Assembly: GCA_017311315.1 (NCBI GenBank)
Contig: CM029663.1
Coordinates: 20,569,412 to 20,633,411, forward strand
Origin: Dendrocalamus latiflorus
Taxonomy: Eukaryota; Streptophyta; Magnoliopsida; Poales; Poaceae
Length of the DNA: 64,000 nt
Reading direction: 5' to 3'
Below the pieces are notes generated by a model, which was not told the origin of the DNA, ran no database searches, and saw only the letters and a program-made list of their open reading frames with translations. How positions within the stretch are numbered: position 1 is the stretch's first letter; each line of letters opens with the position of its first letter. Position numbers and translations under genes: made by a program. Below, one piece after another: positions 44,789-56,159 of the stretch.

Positions 44789-47700
44789 ACTAGTACTATT
44801 AGCTCGATCTCTCTAGCTAGCCAGTGTTTTTTTGCTCGCATAATTCAGGCGATAGCGAGCTTAGTTCCTTCTCGGTATCTTACTTCGTTTGTTTTATTTG
44901 CCATGTTCTTGCTTTGATGTAAATCTTTTCCACCAAGTATACTAATCAAGTAAGCCCTAGAAGAAGGCTAGATCAACTGACACAAAAGAATATGAAGCAA
45001 CATTTGAAACTGTCTACTTTGCCAATTTCTTGTCAATTAAAGATATGCCAATTAGTCTCTACATATGTAGCAATTTTACTTTGCTTCTCTGGTGCCTTTA
45101 TACAATCCGAGTGTGTTGTGTAGCCACACCCCAGGTGCATGCATGTACCCTAAGTTTGGGAAAAAAAAAAGTTCTGGGGAGCTTAGCTATCTGATGGCAG
45201 AGCCCATGGCCGCACGCATGGACACTACTGACATATGCCGCTGTAGATGATATGCTAAACTTATCAGCAACAGGGAGAGGAACAGTGCTTTTACAGTGAT
45301 ATGCTAAACTTATCGGCAACAGGGGAGAGGAACAGTGCCTTTCACAGGGATATGCTCGCCAATGGAAAAGGTGTAATAGCTCTTGAGAAACAAAACAATG
45401 TGCTGTTCCTATAGCTATAGCAGCGTGCTGGACATAGCAACACAGCACAACTTGCTAGGTGGGTGGTTGCTAGATAGCTAGTACTAACCAGTAGTACTAT
45501 GCTTGCTTGTTCGTGCCTTTGTTTTTTAATCATCTGCATGCGAGGCGTGGTCTTTTGTCATGTGCAACACATTGCCGTCAGCCACGGGTATTATTACGCT
45601 TGATAGCTTGCGGGTCTCCAGCTCAGTCTGAGGTAGGATTGCGGCCATCTGAAGATTTGATCGGCACTGCGCGCGCGGCGACGTGCGCGCAGCTGGTAGA
45701 AACCATGCAGCTTCATCATGGCTCACGAGACTTCAGAAAACCAACGGAATGTCTCGTTGGTTTCGCGGTTTTGACCCGGCCAAGAGAGGCAAACGGCAGG
45801 TAGCCGGTGGAATCTTGGATCGAAGAGGCGCCCGGTTTGTGCGAGAATAATTGGTAGGACTAGGAGGCAATGATATGCCCTCGGCGACAAGATAGATGGC
45901 CTTCTATTCTCTACTGTTTTCCCCCTTCTGCAAACATATCAGCTGGTTTAATTGGTAGGACTAGGAGGCAATTTAATTTGTTACTATTAAATTGACAGGT
46001 ACATGCAACTTTTATGCAGCTGCTTACGTCCAAATCTATGTATGGGAGAAAGCTAGCTAGAGGCCGGACGCAAGCAAACGGAGTATAATATAAAACGAGA
46101 TGAGCATGCATGAAGGACGAATATGTGGGTCAGGCCTAGTCACCAATAGGTAGACTCCCTTGGGCGCCACGTACGGATAGAGACGCAGCCATACACGCCT
46201 CTTGAGGAGATCCAGGGGGCTCCTGCTGCTAGCTTTGCCTGCTTCCAACAATAACCTGCATGCGGCAGCATGGGGACAAGCAAGCAAGTTGCATAAAGGC
46301 GCTCCTCGTTCGCTTGGCTATACCTAACCTTGTCGGCGCTTGTAGCCGTAGGTAAGAGAGAGCAAGGAAAGTAGCTAGAAGAGTGATCAAATGGAAGTGA
46401 GTCGAATGGATGAACGAAGGAGCAACCGACACCCACTTGCACGCCGAACGTGACTATAGGGTTAGTTAGCACAAATTGTAGCAAAATGGTAAGTAAACTC
46501 CTTATTTATGTACTTTGGTATTTTCAGTGACATCTGGCAAAAATTCACGCTCTAGTTAAATTGATCTAGAACAGGAGAGAAATTTGATAGACCATGTGAA
46601 AATGATACGATGAAGTAATAAGGTAAGTGTGGAACCTTTTCTTGCTGTAGATACCAACCACAACAAATAGTTGGAGCATTTTTTTACATGTGTATCGCGG
46701 TCAAGTCATCAGTTTGGCCTGGTTATCCGCAAGAACCATGTGAGCCAAGCCACATCCTAACGCGTGTTGCAGACAAGAGAGAAATATCTACGGCGCATAC
46801 GATGTTTCTTGTAAAATCCATAATGCGTACCATTTATACAGTAGCACATCACTTAAAAGTAATGCAACCATTTGGTTAATTAACTAGCTGTATTTGGTTG
46901 TAGTTCTTTTCCGCATGCTCGTCAGCAGAGCAGCAGGCCAAGGCTCCAGTAGACAGTGTGAAATAGTCCAACTTAAGCAGCTTTTGTTGCATTCCATGTC
47001 CCGAAGCCTGCATCAACGCTGTTTTTTTGAGGAGTTCTTTAGCTGTCAAAGCACAGCAGCTAGAACCTTTGCCTCATGCACCAAAGTCCCCACCATTTCT
47101 TCCTGGAAGTTTCCCAATGGGGACAAGCATGCATGAGAACGATAGGAAGGCTGCGTAGATGGTTAATCGCCTCAACAGCATGCACAGCACAAGGCTGGGC
47201 ATTCGATCGGGACACAGAAACAGAGACAATGGAGAGAGAGAGAGAGAGAGCGCAACAAAAATCCAGAGAGGCAGCCCGACTTTGGAGACCATTGACAGAA
47301 CCTCATTGCTTCTGCGCGCAGCTGCGCGCTACTCGCTACGCTGCGTGTGTGAACGCTTTCGTTCCCTCGCAAGTTGCAAAGCTGCAGCTTAGTTTTCTTC
47401 TGCAGCACTGTCTGTCGTCGCCGACGCCGTGGCTTCTTGCTGGCCAGTGGCCACATGCAGAAGCAGGTTAATTGCCGTGTTGTTTCTTCCCTTCTACTCG
47501 TTAATTTCCTCGCGATGATCAATAAGCGAACGAAGTCGCGCAAGAAACATGCACAGGTGATCTTCTTGAGGACTTTAATTATTCAGATGCAGGAGCACCA
47601 GATTACTAGTACTAGTAGCAGGAGTGTAGATATGTGTTGCAATCTCTGAGGGGCGGCTGTTAAGGGCAAGTCAACCCTGCCTTCTACGAACGTTTATTAC

Positions 47701-48599
47701 TGTACTACCCTGACCGACAGACCCTGGATCAGATCTCATGGTATGGAATGGGCCGGTCTAAAATTTATAGCTTTTTTAAAATAAATAAATAAAATATTTT
47801 TATCGCCGTTTTAAAAAAGCTTATGAGAATAATTTTTTAAAATAACTTATTAATTTATTAATATTTAATTTATTTACATAAATATTTAATTATAGTTAAA
47901 AGTAATCTGTCTTTTCTGAAAAGAATTCACCTGGTAGGTCGTTTTCGTTGGTCTTCCAACGTGGGCATTTTGCATGCGAGCCCTTGTACTTTTGGAGATT
48001 CGCAAATGGCGGCCGGGTCATCACAGTAGTCCAGCCTTCGTTTCCTGAGAAAAGAGATGGTGAGTTGACAGCTGACCCTCCTCTCGTATACGACTTTCTG
48101 TGGAGACAAGAAACAAGGACCGTGAAAATTACAATTCGTACGTGTGTATGTTTATTGCGTAATTAACTACATCTGCAAGTGGTGTACTCCAGTCTGGAAT
48201 CTAACTACATCTCCAACAAGTGGCGTACTCGTAGTCTAGAAGTCTACAACCTAGCTTCTTCGTGATGCACAGCTTCGCATACAATGCTTCAGGCAGGACA
48301 AGATTAACGCTACTAGTCAAAGTCAACAAGTCTACCATGCACTATTTCTTGAAATATCTGTGATGATTTTATTTCCAGTACTCAGCTCCACGGAAATCAG
48401 GGGCTGTATTGTTTGAAGGTTGCCAGACTTGTCTGGTTGCTTTGTCGACCAGATTTCGATATGTGTTTGATTTGTTGTAAAAAATTTTGATAAAATTATA
48501 TCATGCTAGCACTATTGCAGTCTGTTTTCTTTCTAAATTTCAGCTAAATCACTAGTGACTAACTAAAATTTGGCCTTATGTATAGAGAACCCCCTAGCC
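44789..48599. other. RAV 3' flank and intergenic DNA, no further gene
   Basis: The 3' untranslated region probably extends 150-300 bases, but no definite poly(A) signal is assigned. A GA microsatellite lies at 47231-47250. A doubled GATATGCTAAACTTATC(A/G)GC (45249 and 45300) is present. Short frames on both strands lack domains. Confidence 0.4.
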
Positions 48600-48890
48600 T
48601 TATGTATAGAGTAGCTACTAGGTGTTCATATTGACTTTTATTGATGACTTTTATGTAAAAATAGATAGTAATAGCTGAAAGAAGTAATTTGTAGAAGAAG
48701 ACGTGTGGTGAAAAAAGTGAGGCAGAGATACTGAGCATGACAGGAGCGAGAGGAGTGGGGTGCGTGATACACACGTAACCCCTGCCGTATCTCCGAAGTG
48801 AGATGATAGTGAGAGGAGTGAAGAAACCGTTTCGAAAAACCATATATTTATATTACTTTTAATTTTTCTTAAGTAGAAACTAGAATGAGA
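48600..48890 (+). repeat. MITE family C copy 1
   Basis: Shares with 55245-55550 the motifs AAAAAAGTGAGG(C/G)AGAGATA, then CATGAC, GGAGCGAGAGGAGTG and GTGAGATG, then TATTTATATTACTTTTAAT. About 290 bp, non-coding. Confidence 0.7.
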
Positions 48891-49699
48891 AACATAACCA
48901 TAGTTAGTGTTGCTCCTTATAAATTTAGGAGGCAACTGAAAAAATGCGATTAGCTTAAAGTTTCAGGCCTAAGCTACAAGAGTCGATGTCCTAAAAAGAA
49001 CTACAAGAGTGGAGAAGCCTAGCTAGCTTATCACCAAAGTACTAGCATTGTGAAATCGACAAATTGGCCAGTTCTTACCTAGCTTGCCGAATCACGAAGC
49101 AATGCAGAGAGATATTTAACTGCCAACTAAGCTCGATTAATTCGTTGTGTGGCTCTTGGGGAGTACACAAGGTGTGACAAACAACATGCCACATGTGCTC
49201 GAGCTCACTTTAATTGTAAAATATTTGGGAACGGATAAGCCCATGAATAATAGATTTACATTAGTTGCCTATGATCTCTATTACATAGGATTTTAGCTGA
49301 GATAGATAAAAGATAATAAAGAGAGAGAGAGAAAAAGATCATCGATCATATAGTAGCCGACTCTGTCATGAGAAATAAGAAGCTATCAGTGACTCCGGCT
49401 GCCTTTAGATGGAAGCCGACGATAGAGCGGTCTACATCAACACAATTTGTGGGCCTTCCCCATCTAGTGTGCCCTCTCTCTTTTCTGTTTCTCTATCCCA
49501 CATGAAAATCACTTCTTTCTCAGCTGTGCACGTGAAAGGCTCGTCTTTCCCCCTTCTCTGCTCCGCACCCAATTTTTTCCCCAAGCTGCGCTCTCAAAAT
49601 CCTCATGCACACAATCAGTAGCCCCAATCCATTTACGCGCTCCTCCAAATTCCCTCTAATCTATCCCCAAATCAATTAGCGTGGAGGTTCCCTTGCCCC
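48891..49699. other. Intergenic, no gene
   Basis: A GA microsatellite at 49319-49333. The region could be part of a decayed PIF/Harbinger element whose transposase tail lies at 50.9 kb, but no ends were found. Confidence 0.35.
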
Positions 49700-49708
49700 C
49701 TCCAATGC

Positions 49709-49957
49709 GGAACCGGATCCTCTGAAGTCGCGTACGGCGACTTCAGAGTGCAGTCGAATCTGAGCCGTTCGATCAGAAAAGAACGGCCCAGATCGGTTTT
49801 GCTACAGTAAAATTTACTGTAGTACAGTAACTTTTTACTGTAGCTACAGTAATTTTATTGTAGCAACCGATCCGGGCCGTTCTTTTTCCGATCGAACGGC
49901 TCAGATTCCCGACTGCACTCTGAAGTCGCCGTACGCGACTTCAGAGGATCTCATTTG
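49709..49957. mobile_element. Mutator-type fold-back MITE with perfect 9 bp target duplication
   Basis: A 249 bp element flanked by CTCCAATGC at 49700-49708 and 49958-49966. The arms are near-perfect inverted copies: GATCCTCTGAAGTCGCGTAC and, further in, GACTTCAGAGTGCAGTCG, TGAGCCGTTCGATC and CGATC(C)GGGCCGTTCTTTT. They meet in a centre with four CTACAGTAA-like motifs. Outer bases differ (GGAACCGG against CAAATGAG). The 9 bp duplication and long inverted arms are diagnostic of Mutator-type elements. No coding capacity. Confidence 0.92.
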
Positions 49958-49966
49958 CTCCAATGC

Positions 49967-50900
49967 ATCCCTGTCCCCTGTTGTTGCTGGTTGCACCTCA
50001 CCAACCATTGCCTGAGTGGAAGAAAGTGTATTGTTTTGTCGTCGCCGTCGCTGCCACAGCCTCCAGTGGGATTGCGGATAAACATCTCTACGGAGCTTGG
50101 AAGTGACGGCGCCAGCGCAAGCGTTGGTGTTTGGTGGGAGGGCGTATTCACTGGTAGCCCCGCCGCCTCCTCACCTTATGAGTTCCACATGGACAAGCTG
50201 TTAGAACACACCGTGGCGGCCGAGTCTCATCTCCGACCACATATCCACAGAATTGGTACGGTGTGCTCTTCCCAATTCGTACTGTGTATATTAACAAGAG
50301 ATTTGTTGTTGAGGACATCTGTTCTTTGAGTTATTGTGATTGCAATTCTATGAGTTCTGCCACTCGATTGGATTTGCAGTCCATTTTTGCTGCTATGAAT
50401 GTCAGTGGTGTGGGCTAGCTTTGGAGGTGCAAGATGGAGAATGGAATAAACTTTGCTGAAAGATGTTTTTTAGTTGTTGATTAACTATTACATTGTTATT
50501 ACAATTCAGTTAGTTACCTTATCTGATATATAATATTTACACTTCGTTTAGAACATAGGATGGACTATCATTTGCCATTGATGATTTTTACTTACCTTTG
50601 AAATTGGACTTTCTAGCTAAGATGGATTATTGTCAGCTAACAAGCCACTTACATATTTCAATTAGTAAAGACATTTTGGTTAGTGTTCAATATTGAAGTC
50701 TGCCAATTACATATTGCAGTTAGTAAACACACACCCATCTGTTTTCTGTTCAATATTGAAGTCTGCTAACTCATTTAGGTTACTTGAAGTTGACCTTACT
50801 AACATTTGCTGCTTATTGTTGTCCAACTATAATGCCTGGCATATAGTTTTAACATCGTGCGTCGTTTAGCACAGTTATGGCAATGGGTTACGTTGTTGTC
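49967..50900. other. Intergenic, no confident gene
   Basis: A 124-codon plus frame (49955-50329) starts inside the MITE flank and has no domain I can name. The rest is AT-rich. Confidence 0.3.
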
Positions 50901-51150
50901 GGCAAAATCATGGAAGTTTGCGTCTCATAATGTGATTGTTGAAGATGAATGAGAATTGGTCACCGCTCCTTTGGATTTGAACGAGACACCAGTGACATCT
51001 TTCGTTCTACCGTCGAAAGTCAATAATGGCCCTAACATTTGCTTCACGGATGTGCTGTAGAGAAATTCCTCTATTTGTGCTCAGCTAACACATATCCAAC
51101 TAAAGATGGATTTAATTGAGTATATTTGGCAACACTATGTGAGCATGTAA
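50880..51150 (+). pseudogene. PIF/Harbinger transposase C-terminal remnant
   Basis: The frame reads SHNVIVEDE, stop, ELVTAPLDLNETP, then stop, RNSSI-AQLTHIQLKMDLIEYIWQ. HN(M/V)IVEDE near the last catalytic acid, and a tail with H-QLQ-DL-EHIW, are typical of PIF/Harbinger (HARBI1-like) DDE transposases. Stops at 50950-50952 (TGA) and 51058-51060 (TAG) break it. The catalytic core upstream is not recognisable. Confidence 0.68.
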
Positions 51151-51486
51151 AATGTTTAGGTCTATTTGAGTTACCTTTTTCTCTTTATTTTTATGTACTA
51201 GTTCCCTACAAACGTATTTCCATATTAATGTATCCAAATTATCACGTCATACAAATTATCATTATTTATCTATTTTAATCATATTTATTTTCTTTCAATC
51301 ATGTATCCGAAATAAAAAAACGACACAAGTAGTCCACAAAGATGAAAATTAGAATTGATCATCACATTTCTTAGGTTCATACTAGCATTAAAAGATTATG
51401 TGATATATGATGACAAGTAAAAAAGATAACTCATTATACGAGCTACCTTAAGTACTGTCTATAGGTGACATAAAAGGGTGGTATAG

Positions 51487-53390
51487 TGAAGGACCGAAAT
51501 GGCGACAGAGGGGGGGTGAATATCGTCTTTTAAAAATTTCCCCCACAAGTTTCCACGAAAACTATTTTCTCCGATAGCTATAAAGGCTATGAAGAAGGGA
51601 GTTAAATCGCTCACTTGGACCCAAACAACTGACTGATAAAAACTACTAAAACAGAGAATCAAATTTCAGCCAATTAAAGGAATGAACAAGAGCAAAAAGA
51701 GGGCTGAAATTAGATCACTTAGCTGCTGAAAACAGCAGTAAATCTGCAGAGAAAAGAGACACACAATGCAGTTCAAAAATGCAGAAAACAGAGACTGAAA
51801 ATCACAGTTTTCTGCAGACCAAACAGCAGTGCACAGTACTTACTGCAGCCACCCGAAAACTGAAAAATTGATGAGTTCTTGCTTGTTTCTTCAGGTCTAA
51901 CAAATGGGACTGAGAACTAAATAGTAGGATGACCTTAGAAACCAAAGCATACAACTAAAAGGCCAAGGAGATGAAATCTGAACCGAAATTCAAAAATCTG
52001 AAAACTGACATGGGAAGGGACTTAAAATCTTGATTGCTCATCAAGCCTTGAACCATTGCTCATGATACTTTGCAAACATGTTAGCAATCAACTCAAGAGC
52101 CCAAACCTCAAATACCATGTCACCTTATGAAGGAAATCGAGAATTAAACCAAAACCCTAGAAATCTCAATAAACTTCAGAGAAGAGCACATACACTCAAA
52201 TTGCTCACACTTCATAAATCCTTTGCACATGAAACTTTGAGGAAAGCAAGGTAATAGCACTTGGGCTCTAGATACCAAGTTTCATGCCATCTTGTTGAAG
52301 GAAACACAATTCCTCCAAAACCCTAGAACCCAAGAAGCAAGAACAGAGGAGGCCAAATGGGAAAAACTGAAATTAAAAATGGGTCTTTGGGATTTTATCT
52401 GATCAAGAGATCTTAGAGCACTATCCCAACTCAGAGCAACCCATTTTGACACTCCCAAGCCACAAATAACAAGAAACACAAAAAGTCAAGAAATCTCAAA
52501 ATAAACTGAACGAAGAACAGAGAGGTTGCACGAGAGAAAACTTCAGAGATTTCATTCCTTGAAACAAGAGGATCACAGATACGTCCCGATACGCATGGAC
52601 ATTAGAACCAAGAAAGATTACAAGAGTTTCCACTCAATCCTCTCCTCTCCCCATCTCAAGAACTCTCTCCACTCTACATGCTTGGAAAGGAAGGACTCCA
52701 CCACTACACAGAACACATCGTAGGGGACAAGCAGGGAGCACACCTCTGCCTCCACCAACAACTCTCAACTACTACAGACTAAAGGAAAAACACCTCCTAA
52801 AGCCTCTTTTGACTAGAGCTAACCCTAATTCCCTCCAAGTGCTCAAGTGGACATGCAGCCACCAACATCTATTTATAGCCTCCGGCTAACGGGTCTCCGC
52901 CCCGTTACGCCCGCTAAATCCAACGGAGCCCGCTCCCGCTTGTGCAGCCACATGAATTTCCCGATTCGCCCCTCGTGCACCTTCCGGGAAGCTTCCGCGC
53001 TCCTTGCCTCGCACGCCTCGCAACCACCTCGAGTCCATGTCGTCTTCGACACATCTCGACCGTTCTAACCTCAGCGCCACCTGCGCCTAGTCCGGTCCAC
53101 CGTGTCTCGCCACGACTCCGCCTCGACGTCCTGCAGCCACACAGACAAGAAACACGTCAAATAGCACTGCTCGATACATGAAAGCGTAAATAACCTCATA
53201 CTTACCACAGATGAAGTCCAAACCTGTCGAATCATCGAAATATACAACCTAATCCCATACGACCAGGAATGACCAAGTCCGACCGAGTCCGTCGCACCAC
53301 GCAACGACATGGTCCAAACCATTCAAACCAAACTTGACTGAACTAAACCAATGTCAATTACTCATCATACACATGTGGTCACCTCCACAT
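51487..53390 (-). mobile_element. LTR retrotransposon LTR, minus orientation (solo or fragment)
   Basis: The plus strand starts TGAAGGACCGAAATGG and GAGGGGGGGTGAATA, the inverse of a common grass LTR 3' end. The far side reaches CAATTACTCATCATACACA near 53370-53390. A minus-strand TATAAAT lies at 52869-52876, followed by a leader. No primer-binding site is found next to the lower end, so it is probably a solo LTR. Target duplication is not convincing. It is related to 59284-61852. Confidence 0.6.
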
Positions 53391-54218
53391 GGTTCATCAT
53401 ATAGACTACTGTTGTTTATACTATTATACATGCCCTAAAACACTACCTAGACATGGACATCTGAGATTAGCACATCATGCAACAACCATTGGCAGCTTTG
53501 GACATTGGTCAAACTTCACAGGTTGATGCACGCTGCCTAATTAATCAGCAGCTTTCAGCGCATCAAACAAGCTTGGTCAAGTGGTTAGGCTGCATCACTG
53601 GGTTGTTTAATCAGCATTGCTGCGCTCTCACTTCAATAGCGTTTGAGAGCTACCTCTCCACGAGCGCTTTCTTTGACTACTAGAGCGAGAGAAATAAATC
53701 AAACTTGGTAGTAGTTTCATTATTTATTTTGTCCTCGAGTTGTAACGCACTATACGGCTTGTGTATTTTTCTGTAGCGTGTGCATCTGGTACGTACATAC
53801 TATGGATTAATGGATACTAGTATACTACCAGCATGCACGTATAGTAAACATATAACCCGTCTCGCTTTCTCACTTCATGCGCAAGTTTCAGATACACATC
53901 GTGGAATGTTGTAACGAAATGTGTGCATCAAAAGCAGTCAGAATGGTAATATTATGGCACTATGGTGTAAGAATGCGGAAAGGTACGTAGATATATGCAG
54001 CATGGACATATTTTCTTCGGTTAGACAACCTTACTTTGAGCGCATGAGCTGACAGTTGACGCACCCATTCACATCTTCATGATCAACTGATCACTGCATC
54101 CTTATCTCTAATCAACCCATGTGTACGACGTCTTTGACCATGGATTAACACACGTAGTACAACGTAAGTAAAGTACAAACATGGTGAGGTTTTTCCAAAA
54201 GGACAAGTACAAACAGTA
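53391..54218. other. Intergenic, no gene
   Basis: No repeat or frame of interest was seen. Confidence 0.4.
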
Positions 54219-54443
54219 GGTCTGTTCTTTTTCAGTTTTTAACTTTTATGCAATAACTAACTTTTAAACGAAATATCTTTTTAAGATGAGATTTGCTAGT
54301 TAATTATAGTATATATTGTACCAACTTCATTTATATCGACAAAAACCACATGTGAGTTTCAGTTACTCTATAATCTCTCACAAACAGACTAAAAGCCATA
54401 AATCGCAACTAAAAGTACAAATCGTAGCTAAAAAGAATAGACC
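54219..54443 (-). repeat. MITE family A copy with inverted ends
   Basis: 225 bp with ends GGTCTGTTCTTTTTCAG and, inverted, GGTCTATTCTTTTTAG. Flanks CAGTA and CAGTC may be a 5 bp duplication with one mismatch. Interior motifs are the inverse of the copies at 6-8 kb (CTATAATCTCTCACAAAC). This is the best-preserved family A copy. Confidence 0.7.
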
Positions 54444-55244
54444 CAGTCTGTCAAGTGGCAACCCATCTAATTTGTCGTACAAGAGAGAGAGAGAGATGAT
54501 AAAAAAACCTTAATGTCAGCTAGCTAGTCGCATCTGCTGCTGATGAAAATGCGCTCGAAACGACGACGTTGTGGCCAGTCAGTTTAACGCCGACAAATCA
54601 CGAATTAATTTTCTAGTCCTAATAATTGTTGGAAAGTTCATACTGCATCTCGTGAGAGTAATAGGCATAATTAAGCACAATTTTCTTGTACTCCTGTAAG
54701 TATTTTTCTCCCACTCAATTAAATTAGTTTCACCAGATCACTTTAACTTTGGGTCACAAGTTGATATTAGGTAAAGTAAACCAAACCCGTGAGTACTAGT
54801 GTACTACTAAGATACAATGCACCATGCAAATCAAACCAAATCCGTGAGTACTTCTACGCATTGTTCATCGATCTCGATGCTTAGCCTTTTGCCCATAAGA
54901 GAAGCTACTTTAGAGTCACACATAGACAAATGCATGTGTTCAATTTGCAACATATGCATATATATAAGACTTACGAATTAATAATCTAACTGGTGGCTTA
55001 ATTTGTGGTCTTCATGCCATGATTCGGTCAGCTCTGCTCAACGTACAACTTGATTTGGCTCTAGACGCGCATTAACATGCGAGCCAAGCTGTTTGCCATC
55101 CATAATATTATTTGTTCGCCGAATCTTCTGAAGCCATGTGCAGGTTGCTGCTTACTTCGCCTTCTGTGTGCTCTGTGATTTGACGAAACTTGCATCAAAC
55201 AGCTGCCAGACAAGAGATATCAAAGAGACCTAACTACACAGATT
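54444..55244. other. Intergenic, no gene
   Basis: GA microsatellite at 54483-54497. A repeated AAACC(A)AA(A/C)CCGTGAGTACT (54779 and 54831) is present. Confidence 0.4.
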
Positions 55245-55550
55245 ATGGGGGTATTTATATTACTTTTACTTGATAACTTTTAGCTATGGCTTATAATTTT
55301 TTGCTAAAAATAAATAAGAGTGATAGAAAGAAATGGCTTTTAAAAGGAGGGAGCGAGTGGCGCAAAAAAGTGAGGGAGAGATATGCGTGCATGACGGGAG
55401 CGAGAGGAGTGAGGTGGATGATGTATCTGTGACTCCTCTACCTTATACCTAGAGTGAGATGGAAACAAGAAAAGTAAAAAAAATCACTTTAAGAAGCTCG
55501 ATATTTACATTAATTTCAGACTTTCTAAGTAAAAAATAGAAGAAGCTAAT
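55245..55550 (+). repeat. MITE family C copy 2
   Basis: Second copy of the family at 48600-48890, starting GGGGGTATTTATATTAC, with the shared GGAGCGAGAGGAGTGAGG core and ATATTTACATTAATTTCAG near the end. Confidence 0.7.
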
Positions 55551-55883
55551 ATGGGACCTATGACTAACTTGTAGATTCTTCCCTCTGCGTGGATCCTTCT
55601 TTTCCTAACCTCGCTTCTCTTCTAGTCTTCTTTGGTTATTAAAGTTCTTGGCACACACCAGAGAATAGAGATACCCAAGAATCCAATGCAAACATAAGGA
55701 TCTTGTGCCCCTAGAGAGCAACTACAGAGTGAGTGATACACCTGTGTAAAAACAAAAATAATTACTAGTTAGGTAGTACCAACTAATCAGCTGATTTATA
55801 CACAACATGATTCATAGATCAGGGTTAATAATTTTCTTCCAGGTTTTCAGAAAAGGAGACGAGACGACCAAAGATATCTTAAG

Positions 55884-56028
55884 TGTTAGAGTATAATATA
55901 TGGTAGGATATAGTCCATGGGGATTACAATCCCTTGTACCATCTTACCTCCCAAGTCTTGTACCTCTATATATACCGTCCGAGAGGCTCAATGCAATACA
56001 TCCAATACCACCCAACTCTATCTTCCTT
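55884..56028 (+). repeat. Left LTR of the non-autonomous retrotransposon
   Basis: TG...CA bounded, with CTATATATACCG as its TATA region near 55970. It is near-identical to 58266-58412. Confidence 0.95.
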
Positions 56029-56046
56029 CATGGTATCAGACGTCTA
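56029..56046 (+). other. Primer-binding site
   Basis: TGGTATCAGACGTCTAGG directly after the LTR. The first ten bases match the initiator-methionine tRNA 3' complement typical of plant retrotransposons. Confidence 0.85.
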
Positions 56047-56159
56047 GGTTTAGATCCTAACCCTAGCCGCCGCTCGCTTCCGCACCGCGCGCCCCCGGGG
56101 AGATCTATCTCCGCCGGGGGCAGCGCCACCGTTTAGGCGACGGATCCTATTGATCCGGC

